From Schistocerca nitens (lineage: Eukaryota > Arthropoda > Insecta > Orthoptera > Acrididae): a DNA stretch of 64,000 bases. Shown piece by piece: positions 1 to 9,888 of the stretch. Made by a program: the position numbers and the translations under genes. The notes under the pieces are model-generated. The model searched no databases, had not been told where the DNA came from, and was given only the letters and a program-made list of their open reading frames with translations. The DNA lies in assembly GCF_023898315.1 (NCBI RefSeq), contig NC_064615.1:910568742-910632741 (forward strand). Reading direction: 5' to 3'. Numbering within the stretch: the stretch's first letter is position 1; every line of letters starts with the position of its first letter.

Positions 1-242
1 TGTTGTGCTGCGACTCGCTGCTCATGCATCGCACCTCAAACAACTGCCCCTTTCGACTATAGATTTAACCTCTCAGGCAGCTACCCACGCCCTGGGGCGG
101 CCGAATTTCTTGTTGCTGATAATGAAATGGTAGTGCAACCTGCGGCGTGCGGAACATGAGTGTAAAGTGATGAGAGCATTGTGATTTCAAACACTGGGTG
201 ACGATCATGATTGCAGCAACAGCAAGGCAAAACCTTCAAAAT
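1..242. other. Partial Leu(AAG)-His spacer of the preceding unit
   Basis: This matches 1286-1527 of unit 1 and is the tail of a unit that begins outside the window. I see no gene in it. The last bases before the tRNA-His contain AAAA on the plus strand, which is the TTTT terminator of the His gene at 243-314. Confidence 0.9.
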
Positions 243-314
243 TGCCGTGACCAGGATTCGAACCTGGGTTTTTGCGGCCACAACGCAATGTCCTAACCAC
301 TAGACGATCACGGC
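243..314 (-). tRNA. tRNA-His(GTG), unit 1
   Basis: This is a 72-nt tRNA on the minus strand. It begins GCCGTGA, pairing with TCACGGC plus discriminator A. The D arm holds the A box TCTAGTGGTTAGG. The anticodon arm is TTGCG-TTGTGGC-CGCAA, so the anticodon is GTG. The T arm has GGTTCGAATCC (B box). It decodes CAC and CAU. No intron or encoded CCA is present. A TTTT terminator follows within about 5 nt on the minus strand. The G-1 of mature His tRNA is added after transcription in eukaryotes, so its absence is expected. The same gene recurs in every unit; the copy in unit 37 is split by a SINE. Confidence 0.98.
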
Positions 315-645
315 CGCGGAGGCGCCCGGGGAAGCAGTTCTCGCGACTGCACCCGCCCGGTACACAGCAAAGCTCAGCCCACTGCGTCAGACGCGATCTC
401 CATTATATGTATACGGGCAAACGAAACGTGCCTGCGCTGTTAGGACACTAACCAGAGTGGGTAGCTGCATTCATCTCCCTGGCAGTGTCTTGCAGTCCTC
501 CAAGTCTGTTGACCACAGGTGGACAGGTGTCGCATCTCTCTCGCCGTCACTTGTGGCCGTCATTCATACTTAACGTGCTTTTCTGCAAGCGTCAGTCGAG
601 CAAAGTCGGGACAAGTCGCCTAAGAGGAGCAACAAAATGGTGGAT
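315..645. other. His-Glu spacer (unit 1 example)
   Basis: About 331 bp with no convincing ORF or RNA gene. It is GC-rich next to the tRNA-His and ends with CAAAATGG, which supplies the TTTT terminator of the Glu gene. The short form of unit 1 has the single motif gcgtcagtcgag near 590. Long-form units insert 11 bp here (gcgtcagcgtagcgtcag). Both LINE right-hand junctions fall in this spacer at acgaaacgtgcc (421 in unit 1). Confidence 0.85.
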
Positions 646-717
646 TTCCGGTACCGGGAATCGAACCCGGGCCTCCTGGGTGAGAGCCAGGTATCCTAGC
701 CACTAGACGACACCGGA
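646..717 (-). tRNA. tRNA-Glu(CTC), unit 1
   Basis: A 72-nt tRNA on the minus strand. The acceptor 5' strand TCCGGTG pairs with TACCGGA, with discriminator A and one G-T pair at position 7-66. The D arm has the A box TCTAGTGGCTAGG. The anticodon arm is CCTGG-CTCTCAC-CCAGG, giving anticodon CTC, which reads GAG. The T arm has GGTTCGATTCC. The terminator TTTT lies about 10 nt past the 3' end. No intron. This is the only Glu isoacceptor in the repeat. Confidence 0.98.
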
Positions 718-991
718 TAACGACACACGCACTCCTCCAACAAACACGGTGAGCGTCCACCCGCTACTTGACGACAACTGCAAAAATTAACGCTTCCACT
801 TCGTAAAACGGCATGCTCTGGACGTATCTCGTGGAGACGAACGCCAGCAATCATGAGACCAAACTGCGCCGGTGAATCCTGTTGTTACACCGCGCACTGT
901 GCTACGACAGTTTAAGAGAGCGACGCTCACGCTTTGCTGCGCTATTTCCTTCGCGGGAAATCAGTGCTCCTGTTTTCGAGACAGAAAACGT
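718..991. other. Glu-Leu(CAG) spacer (unit 1 example)
   Basis: About 274 bp without a gene. Its right end contains gacagaaaacg, whose complement is the TTTT terminator of the first Leu(CAG) gene. Unit 1 differs from other units by cttcgtaaaacgg instead of cttcgtagaacgg near 805. Short reading frames through this spacer end inside tRNA genes and I do not regard them as coding. Confidence 0.85.
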
Positions 992-1073
992 TGGCAGCGG
1001 TGGGATTCGAACCCACGCCTCCGAAGAGACTGGTGCCTGAAACCAGCGCCTTAGACCGCTCGGCCACGCTACC
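992..1073 (-). tRNA. tRNA-Leu(CAG), unit 1
   Basis: An 82-nt class II tRNA on the minus strand. Acceptor GGTAGCG pairs with CGCTGCC, discriminator A. The A box is TGGCCGAGCGGTCTAAGG. The anticodon arm is CTGGT-TTCAGGC-ACCAG, so the anticodon is CAG and reads CUG. A long variable arm (about TCTCTTCGGAGGCG) and the T arm GGTTCGAATCC follow. TTTT lies 3 nt past the 3' end. Single here, but the gene is present two or three times in most units, each copy 162 bp after the last with its own terminator. Confidence 0.98.
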
Positions 1074-1153
1074 TACGCGACGCGGCCGCCGCAGGAGCTG
1101 CGTTCGACCCCACGAGAACACAGCGCAATGGCACAAAAACGAGAAGTAAAAAT

Positions 1154-1235
1154 TGGCAGCGGTGGGATTCGAACCCACGCCTCCGAAGAGACTGGTGCCT
1201 TAAACCAGCGCCTTAGACCGCTCGGCCACGCTACC
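1154..1235 (-). tRNA. tRNA-Leu(AAG), unit 1
   Basis: An 82-nt class II tRNA on the minus strand, identical to the Leu(CAG) gene except at the first anticodon base: the loop is TTAAGGC instead of TTCAGGC. The anticodon AAG would be edited to IAG by the ADAT enzyme in eukaryotes and read CUU, CUC and probably CUA. A TTTTT terminator follows directly. It is always the rightmost Leu gene on the plus strand and so the first gene of the unit in the direction of transcription. Confidence 0.98.
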
Positions 1236-1527
1236 TGCGCCAGCGTTCCCCGCGTCTCTAGAAAACAGTGCACGACACAGTTTCCTGTTGTGCTGCGACT
1301 CGCTGCTCATGCATCGCACCTCAAACAACTGCCCCTTTCGACTATAGATTTAACCTCTCAGGCAGCTACCCACGCCCTGGGGCGGCCGAATTTCTTGTTG
1401 CTGATAATGAAATGGTAGTGCAACCTGCGGCGTGCGGAACATGAGTGTAAAGTGATGAGAGCATTGTGATTTCAAACACTGGGTGACGATCATGATTGCA
1501 GCAACAGCAAGGCAAAACCTTCAAAAT
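1236..1527. other. Leu(AAG)-His spacer (unit 1 example)
   Basis: A 292-bp spacer with no gene that I can support. It includes the variable tataKattt site near 1343-1351, about 110 bp upstream of Leu(AAG). That is too far for a usual Pol III upstream TATA element. The right end provides the His terminator. Confidence 0.8.
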
Positions 1528-2682
1528 TGCCGTGACCAGGATTCGAACCTGGGTTTTTGCGGCCACAACGCAATGTCCTAACCACTAGACGATCACGGCC
1601 GCGGAGGCGCCCGGGGAAGCAGTTCTCGCGACTGCACCCGCCCGGTACACAGCAAAGCTCAGCCCACTGCGTCAGACGCGATCTCCATTATATGTATACG
1701 GGCAAACGAAACGTGCCTGCGCTGTTAGGACACTAACCAGAGTGGGTAGCTGCATTCATCTCCCTGGCAGTGTCTTGCAGTCCTCCAAGTCTGTTGACCA
1801 CAGGTGGACAGGTGTCGCATCTCTCTCGCCGTCACTTGTGGCCGTCATTCATACTTAACGTGCTTTTCTGCAAGCGTCAGTCGAGCAAAGTCGGGACAAG
1901 TCGCCTAAGAGGAGCAACAAAATGGTGGATTTCCGGTACCGGGAATCGAACCCGGGCCTCCTGGGTGAGAGCCAGGTATCCTAGCCACTAGACGACACCG
2001 GATAACGACACACGCACTCCTCCAACAAACACGGTGAGCGTCCACCCGCTACTTGACGACAACTGCAAAAATTAACGCTTCCACTTCGTAGAACGGCATG
2101 CTCTGGACGTATCTCGTGGAGACGAACGCCAGCAATCATGAGACCAAACTGCGCCGGTGAATCCTGTTGTTACACCGCGCACTGTGCTACGACAGTTTAA
2201 GAGAGCGACGCTCACGCTTTGCTGCGCTATTTCCTTCGCGGGAAATCAGTGCTCCTGTTTTCGAGACAGAAAACGTTGGCAGCGGTGGGATTCGAACCCA
2301 CGCCTCCGAAGAGACTGGTGCCTGAAACCAGCGCCTTAGACCGCTCGGCCACGCTACCTACGCGACGCGGCCGCCGCAGGAGCTGCGTTCTACCCCACGA
2401 GAACACAGCGCAATGGCACAAAAACGAGAAGTAAAAATTGGCAGCGGTGGGATTCGAACCCACGCCTCCGAAGAGACTGGTGCCTGAAACCAGCGCCTTA
2501 GACCGCTCGGCCACGCTACCTACGCGACGCGGCCGCCGCAGGAGCTGCGTTCTACCCCACGAGAACACAGCGCAATGGCACAAAAACGAGAAGTAAAAAT
2601 TGGCAGCGGTGGGATTCGAACCCACGCCTCCGAAGAGACTGGTGCCTTAAACCAGCGCCTTAGACCGCTCGGCCACGCTACC
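1528..2682 (-). tRNA. Unit 2 tRNA cluster: His, Glu, 2x Leu(CAG), Leu(AAG)
   Basis: His 1528-1599; Glu 1931-2002; Leu(CAG) 2277-2358 and 2439-2520; Leu(AAG) 2601-2682. 1,447-bp unit, tags S/A/G. Confidence 0.97.
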
Positions 2683-2974
2683 TGCGCCAGCGTTCCCCGC
2701 GTCTCTAGAAAACAGTGCACGACACAGTTTCCTGTTGTGCTGCGACTCGCTGCTCATGCATCGCACCTCAAACAACTGCCCCTTTCGACTATAGATTTAA
2801 CCTCTCAGGCAGCTACCCACGCCCTGGGGCGGCCGAATTTCTTGTTGCTGATAATGAAATGGTAGTGCAACCTGCGGCGTGCGGAACATGAGTGTAAAGT
2901 GATGAGAGCATTGTGATTTCAAACACTGGGTGACGATCATGATTGCAGCAACAGCAAGGCAAAACCTTCAAAAT

Positions 2975-4129
2975 TGCCGTGACCAGGATTCGAACCTGGG
3001 TTTTTGCGGCCACAACGCAATGTCCTAACCACTAGACGATCACGGCCGCGGAGGCGCCCGGGGAAGCAGTTCTCGCGACTGCACCCGCCCGGTACACAGC
3101 AAAGCTCAGCCCACTGCGTCAGACGCGATCTCCATTATATGTATACGGGCAAACGAAACGTGCCTGCGCTGTTAGGACACTAACCAGAGTGGGTAGCTGC
3201 ATTCATCTCCCTGGCAGTGTCTTGCAGTCCTCCAAGTCTGTTGACCACAGGTGGACAGGTGTCGCATCTCTCTCGCCGTCACTTGTGGCCGTCATTCATA
3301 CTTAACGTGCTTTTCTGCAAGCGTCAGTCGAGCAAAGTCGGGACAAGTCGCCTAAGAGGAGCAACAAAATGGTGGATTTCCGGTACCGGGAATCGAACCC
3401 GGGCCTCCTGGGTGAGAGCCAGGTATCCTAGCCACTAGACGACACCGGATAACGACACACGCACTCCTCCAACAAACACGGTGAGCGTCCACCCGCTACT
3501 TGACGACAACTGCAAAAATTAACGCTTCCACTTCGTAGAACGGCATGCTCTGGACGTATCTCGTGGAGACGAACGCCAGCAATCATGAGACCAAACTGCG
3601 CCGGTGAATCCTGTTGTTACACCGCGCACTGTGCTACGACAGTTTAAGAGAGCGACGCTCACGCTTTGCTGCGCTATTTCCTTCGCGGGAAATCAGTGCT
3701 CCTGTTTTCGAGACAGAAAACGTTGGCAGCGGTGGGATTCGAACCCACGCCTCCGAAGAGACTGGTGCCTGAAACCAGCGCCTTAGACCGCTCGGCCACG
3801 CTACCTACGCGACGCGGCCGCCGCAGGAGCTGCGTTCTACCCCACGAGAACACAGCGCAATGGCACAAAAACGAGAAGTAAAAATTGGCAGCGGTGGGAT
3901 TCGAACCCACGCCTCCGAAGAGACTGGTGCCTGAAACCAGCGCCTTAGACCGCTCGGCCACGCTACCTACGCGACGCGGCCGCCGCAGGAGCTGCGTTCT
4001 ACCCCACGAGAACACAGCGCAATGGCACAAAAACGAGAAGTAAAAATTGGCAGCGGTGGGATTCGAACCCACGCCTCCGAAGAGACTGGTGCCTTAAACC
4101 AGCGCCTTAGACCGCTCGGCCACGCTACC
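2975..4129 (-). tRNA. Unit 3 tRNA cluster: His, Glu, 2x Leu(CAG), Leu(AAG)
   Basis: His 2975-3046; Glu 3378-3449; Leu(CAG) 3724-3805 and 3886-3967; Leu(AAG) 4048-4129. 1,447 bp, S/A/G, the same type as unit 2. Confidence 0.97.
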
Positions 4130-4421
4130 TGCGCCAGCGTTCCCCGCGTCTCTAGAAAACAGTGCACGACACAGTTTCCTGTTGTGCTGCGACTCGCTGC
4201 TCATGCATCGCACCTCAAACAACTGCCCCTTTCGACTATAGATTTAACCTCTCAGGCAGCTACCCACGCCCTGGGGCGGCCGAATTTCTTGTTGCTGATA
4301 ATGAAATGGTAGTGCAACCTGCGGCGTGCGGAACATGAGTGTAAAGTGATGAGAGCATTGTGATTTCAAACACTGGGTGACGATCATGATTGCAGCAACA
4401 GCAAGGCAAAACCTTCAAAAT

Positions 4422-5587
4422 TGCCGTGACCAGGATTCGAACCTGGGTTTTTGCGGCCACAACGCAATGTCCTAACCACTAGACGATCACGGCCGCGGAG
4501 GCGCCCGGGGAAGCAGTTCTCGCGACTGCACCCGCCCGGTACACAGCAAAGCTCAGCCCACTGCGTCAGACGCGATCTCCATTATATGTATACGGGCAAA
4601 CGAAACGTGCCTGCGCTGTTAGGACACTAACCAGAGTGGGTAGCTGCATTCATCTCCCTGGCAGTGTCTTGCAGTCCTCCAAGTCTGTTGACCACAGGTG
4701 GACAGGTGTCGCATCTCTCTCGCCGTCACTTGTGGCCGTCATTCATACTTAACGTGCTTTTCTGCAAGCGTCAGCGTAGCGTCAGTCGAGCAAAGTCGGG
4801 ACAAGTCGCCTAAGAGGAGCAACAAAATGGTGGATTTCCGGTACCGGGAATCGAACCCGGGCCTCCTGGGTGAGAGCCAGGTATCCTAGCCACTAGACGA
4901 CACCGGATAACGACACACGCACTCCTCCAACAAACACGGTGAGCGTCCACCCGCTACTTGACGACAACTGCAAAAATTAACGCTTCCACTTCGTAGAACG
5001 GCATGCTCTGGACGTATCTCGTGGAGACGAACGCCAGCAATCATGAGACCAAACTGCGCCGGTGAATCCTGTTGTTACACCGCGCACTGTGCTACGACAG
5101 TTTAAGAGAGCGACGCTCACGCTTTGCTGCGCTATTTCCTTCGCGGGAAATCAGTGCTCCTGTTTTCGAGACAGAAAACGTTGGCAGCGGTGGGATTCGA
5201 ACCCACGCCTCCGAAGAGACTGGTGCCTGAAACCAGCGCCTTAGACCGCTCGGCCACGCTACCTACGCGACGCGGCCGCCGCAGGAGCTGCGTTCTACCC
5301 CACGAGAACACAGCGCAATGGCACAAAAACGAGAAGTAAAAATTGGCAGCGGTGGGATTCGAACCCACGCCTCCGAAGAGACTGGTGCCTGAAACCAGCG
5401 CCTTAGACCGCTCGGCCACGCTACCTACGCGACGCGGCCGCCGCAGGAGCTGCGTTCTACCCCACGAGAACACAGCGCAATGGCACAAAAACGAGAAGTA
5501 AAAATTGGCAGCGGTGGGATTCGAACCCACGCCTCCGAAGAGACTGGTGCCTTAAACCAGCGCCTTAGACCGCTCGGCCACGCTACC
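4422..5587 (-). tRNA. Unit 4 tRNA cluster: His, Glu, 2x Leu(CAG), Leu(AAG)
   Basis: His 4422-4493; Glu 4836-4907; Leu(CAG) 5182-5263 and 5344-5425; Leu(AAG) 5506-5587. 1,458 bp, L/A/T. First unit with the 11-bp spacer duplication. Counterpart of unit 34 upstream of the second LINE (offset 48,680). Confidence 0.97.
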
Positions 5588-5879
5588 TGCGCCAGCGTTC
5601 CCCGCGTCTCTAGAAAACAGTGCACGACACAGTTTCCTGTTGTGCTGCGACTCGCTGCTCATGCATCGCACCTCAAACAACTGCCCCTTTCGACTATATA
5701 TTTAACCTCTCAGGCAGCTACCCACGCCCTGGGGCGGCCGAATTTCTTGTTGCTGATAATGAAATGGTAGTGCAACCTGCGGCGTGCGGAACATGAGTGT
5801 AAAGTGATGAGAGCATTGTGATTTCAAACACTGGGTGACGATCATGATTGCAGCAACAGCAAGGCAAAACCTTCAAAAT

Positions 5880-7045
5880 TGCCGTGACCAGGATTCGAAC
5901 CTGGGTTTTTGCGGCCACAACGCAATGTCCTAACCACTAGACGATCACGGCCGCGGAGGCGCCCGGGGAAGCAGTTCTCGCGACTGCACCCGCCCGGTAC
6001 ACAGCAAAGCTCAGCCCACTGCGTCAGACGCGATCTCCATTATATGTATACGGGCAAACGAAACGTGCCTGCGCTGTTAGGACACTAACCAGAGTGGGTA
6101 GCTGCATTCATCTCCCTGGCAGTGTCTTGCAGTCCTCCAAGTCTGTTGACCACAGGTGGACAGGTGTCGCATCTCTCTCGCCGTCACTTGTGGCCGTCAT
6201 TCATACTTAACGTGCTTTTCTGCAAGCGTCAGCGTAGCGTCAGTCGAGCAAAGTCGGGACAAGTCGCCTAAGAGGAGCAACAAAATGGTGGATTTCCGGT
6301 ACCGGGAATCGAACCCGGGCCTCCTGGGTGAGAGCCAGGTATCCTAGCCACTAGACGACACCGGATAACGACACACGCACTCCTCCAACAAACACGGTGA
6401 GCGTCCACCCGCTACTTGACGACAACTGCAAAAATTAACGCTTCCACTTCGTAGAACGGCATGCTCTGGACGTATCTCGTGGAGACGAACGCCAGCAATC
6501 ATGAGACCAAACTGCGCCGGTGAATCCTGTTGTTACACCGCGCACTGTGCTACGACAGTTTAAGAGAGCGACGCTCACGCTTTGCTGCGCTATTTCCTTC
6601 GCGGGAAATCAGTGCTCCTGTTTTCGAGACAGAAAACGTTGGCAGCGGTGGGATTCGAACCCACGCCTCCGAAGAGACTGGTGCCTGAAACCAGCGCCTT
6701 AGACCGCTCGGCCACGCTACCTACGCGACGCGGCCGCCGCAGGAGCTGCGTTCTACCCCACGAGAACACAGCGCAATGGCACAAAAACGAGAAGTAAAAA
6801 TTGGCAGCGGTGGGATTCGAACCCACGCCTCCGAAGAGACTGGTGCCTGAAACCAGCGCCTTAGACCGCTCGGCCACGCTACCTACGCGACGCGGCCGCC
6901 GCAGGAGCTGCGTTCTACCCCACGAGAACACAGCGCAATGGCACAAAAACGAGAAGTAAAAATTGGCAGCGGTGGGATTCGAACCCACGCCTCCGAAGAG
7001 ACTGGTGCCTTAAACCAGCGCCTTAGACCGCTCGGCCACGCTACC
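5880..7045 (-). tRNA. Unit 5 tRNA cluster: His, Glu, 2x Leu(CAG), Leu(AAG)
   Basis: His 5880-5951; Glu 6294-6365; Leu(CAG) 6640-6721 and 6802-6883; Leu(AAG) 6964-7045. 1,458 bp, L/A/T. Counterpart of unit 35. Confidence 0.97.
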
Positions 7046-7337
7046 TGCGCCAGCGTTCCCCGCGTCTCTAGAAAACAGTGCACGACACAGTTTCCTGTTG
7101 TGCTGCGACTCGCTGCTCATGCATCGCACCTCAAACAACTGCCCCTTTCGACTATATATTTAACCTCTCAGGCAGCTACCCACGCCCTGGGGCGGCCGAA
7201 TTTCTTGTTGCTGATAATGAAATGGTAGTGCAACCTGCGGCGTGCGGAACATGAGTGTAAAGTGATGAGAGCATTGTGATTTCAAACACTGGGTGACGAT
7301 CATGATTGCAGCAACAGCAAGGCAAAACCTTCAAAAT

Positions 7338-8341
7338 TGCCGTGACCAGGATTCGAACCTGGGTTTTTGCGGCCACAACGCAATGTCCTAACCACTAGAC
7401 GATCACGGCCGCGGAGGCGCCCGGGGAAGCAGTTCTCGCGACTGCACCCGCCCGGTACACAGCAAAGCTCAGCCCACTGCGTCAGACGCGATCTCCATTA
7501 TATGTATACGGGCAAACGAAACGTGCCTGCGCTGTTAGGACACTAACCAGAGTGGGTAGCTGCATTCATCTCCCTGGCAGTGTCTTGCAGTCCTCCAAGT
7601 CTGTTGACCACAGGTGGACAGGTGTCGCATCTCTCTCGCCGTCACTTGTGGCCGTCATTCATACTTAACGTGCTTTTCTGCAAGCGTCAGCGTAGCGTCA
7701 GTCGAGCAAAGTCGGGACAAGTCGCCTAAGAGGAGCAACAAAATGGTGGATTTCCGGTACCGGGAATCGAACCCGGGCCTCCTGGGTGAGAGCCAGGTAT
7801 CCTAGCCACTAGACGACACCGGATAACGACACACGCACTCCTCCAACAAACACGGTGAGCGTCCACCCGCTACTTGACGACAACTGCAAAAATTAACGCT
7901 TCCACTTCGTAGAACGGCATGCTCTGGACGTATCTCGTGGAGACGAACGCCAGCAATCATGAGACCAAACTGCGCCGGTGAATCCTGTTGTTACACCGCG
8001 CACTGTGCTACGACAGTTTAAGAGAGCGACGCTCACGCTTTGCTGCGCTATTTCCTTCGCGGGAAATCAGTGCTCCTGTTTTCGAGACAGAAAACGTTGG
8101 CAGCGGTGGGATTCGAACCCACGCCTCCGAAGAGACTGGTGCCTGAAACCAGCGCCTTAGACCGCTCGGCCACGCTACCTACGCGACGCGGCCGCCGCAG
8201 GAGCTGCGTTCTACCCCACGAGAACACAGCGCAATGGCACAAAAACGAGAAGTAAAAATTGGCAGCGGTGGGATTCGAACCCACGCCTCCGAAGAGACTG
8301 GTGCCTTAAACCAGCGCCTTAGACCGCTCGGCCACGCTACC
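7338..8341 (-). tRNA. Unit 6 tRNA cluster: His, Glu, Leu(CAG), Leu(AAG)
   Basis: His 7338-7409; Glu 7752-7823; one Leu(CAG) 8098-8179; Leu(AAG) 8260-8341. 1,296 bp, L/A/G. It has lost, or never gained, a second Leu(CAG) module. Counterpart of unit 36. Confidence 0.97.
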
Positions 8342-8633
8342 TGCGCCAGCGTTCCCCGCGTCTCTAGAAAACAGTGCACGACACAGTTTCCTGTTGTGCT
8401 GCGACTCGCTGCTCATGCATCGCACCTCAAACAACTGCCCCTTTCGACTATAGATTTAACCTCTCAGGCAGCTACCCACGCCCTGGGGCGGCCGAATTTC
8501 TTGTTGCTGATAATGAAATGGTAGTGCAACCTGCGGCGTGCGGAACATGAGTGTAAAGTGATGAGAGCATTGTGATTTCAAACACTGGGTGACGATCATG
8601 ATTGCAGCAACAGCAAGGCAAAACCTTCAAAAT

Positions 8634-9108
8634 TGCCGTGACCAGGATTCGAACCTGGGTTTTTGCGGCCACAACGCAATGTCCTAACCACTAGACGATC
8701 ACGGCCGCGGAGGCGCCCGGGGAAGCAGTTCTCGCGACTGCACCCGCCCGGTACACAGCAAAGCTCAGCCCACTGCGTCAGACGCGATCTCCATTATATG
8801 TATACGGGCAAACGAAACGTGCCTGCGCTGTTAGGACACTAACCAGAGTGGGTAGCTGCATTCATCTCCCTGGCAGTGTCTTGCAGTCCTCCAAGTCTGT
8901 TGACCACAGGTGGACAGGTGTCGCATCTCTCTCGCCGTCACTTGTGGCCGTCATTCATACTTAACGTGCTTTTCTGCAAGCGTCAGTCGAGCAAAGTCGG
9001 GACAAGTCGCCTAAGAGGAGCAACAAAATGGTGGATTTCCGGTACCGGGAATCGAACCCGGGCCTCCTGGGTGAGAGCCAGGTATCCTAGCCACTAGACG
9101 ACACCGGA
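8634..9108 (-). tRNA. Unit 7 intact genes left of LINE copy 1: His, Glu
   Basis: His 8634-8705; Glu 9037-9108. Short-spacer unit whose Leu(CAG) gene is cut by the LINE at 9450/9451. The Leu(AAG) expected next is not reached before the LINE. Confidence 0.97.
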
Positions 9109-9382
9109 TAACGACACACGCACTCCTCCAACAAACACGGTGAGCGTCCACCCGCTACTTGACGACAACTGCAAAAATTAACGCTTCCACTTCGTAGAAC
9201 GGCATGCTCTGGACGTATCTCGTGGAGACGAACGCCAGCAATCATGAGACCAAACTGCGCCGGTGAATCCTGTTGTTACACCGCGCACTGTGCTACGACA
9301 GTTTAAGAGAGCGACGCTCACGCTTTGCTGCGCTATTTCCTTCGCGGGAAATCAGTGCTCCTGTTTTCGAGACAGAAAACGT

Positions 9383-9450
9383 TGGCAGCGGTGGGATTCG
9401 AACCCACGCCTCCGAAGAGACTGGTGCCTGAAACCAGCGCCTTAGACCGC
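9383..9450 (-). pseudogene. tRNA-Leu(CAG) cut by LINE copy 1 (3' 68 nt)
   Basis: The 3' part of a Leu(CAG) gene: half of the D arm, the anticodon arm, the variable arm, the T arm and the terminator match intact copies. The 5' 13-14 nt (GGTAGCGTGGCCG) are missing because the LINE A tail starts within the A box. The B box and terminator survive. Without the 5' acceptor strand and half the A box it cannot give a normal tRNA. The equivalent remnant at the second LINE is 58256-58323. Confidence 0.95.
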
Positions 9451-9461
9451 TTTTTTTTTTT

Positions 9462-9492
<31 letters not shown>

Positions 9493-9888
9493 TATTCTTT
9501 TTTTTTTTTTTTTTTCCTTAACCACTTTTTTTTTTTTTTTTTTTTTTTGTTGTTTTCCTTATCCATTTGTTTTATATATATTTAACTCCTTAACCACTTT
9601 TTTTAAATTTTTTTTTTTTTTTTTTTTTTTGATTTTTTGGAAAATCAACAAACTAAAAAAAAAACTCTTCTTTGCTGGTCTCTCATAGCTTCTGGAGAAA
9701 ATTAGAAAAAAATGGCTCCGTTGCAAACACAAGTATTGTTCTCAGTTTCCGGTGTCCTGGAGTGGAGGCTGTGAGTGGCGGTAGATGGGGGGGTGTGGGA
9801 GGCAGGACACGAGACAGAAGCAGTGGGGCCTCTTCGCGGCACTACTCGAGTCCCGCGGCCTGTGCCCACCCCCTTAGACTCATATATC
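9451..9888 (-). other. LINE 3' UTR and compound A-rich tail (copy 1)
   Basis: The 3' UTR proper (about 9630-9888) is GC-rich near ORF2 and carries no ORF I trust. From about 9451 to 9630 (plus strand) the tail is a chain of T runs broken by short non-T segments. ccttaaccact appears exactly at 9516-9526 and 9588-9598, with a weaker ccttatccatt at 9557-9567. On the minus strand the exact motif is AGTGGTTAAGG, which looks like a tRNA A box/D arm of the Ser/Leu type, and each exact copy directly follows an A run. The last A run is followed by GCGGTCTAAGG of the Leu(CAG) gene. Confidence 0.85.

Noticed and set aside
1128-1418. Recurrent 60-96-codon frames in every unit
   Set aside because: They overlap tRNA genes and spacers, have no domain, and repeat only because the unit repeats.
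2227-2625. Minus-strand reading frames of 78, 132 or 186 codons across the Leu modules
   Set aside because: They arise because the 162-bp Leu module is a multiple of three and free of stops in one frame; the frame runs through the tRNA genes themselves and lengthens by 54 codons for each extra module.
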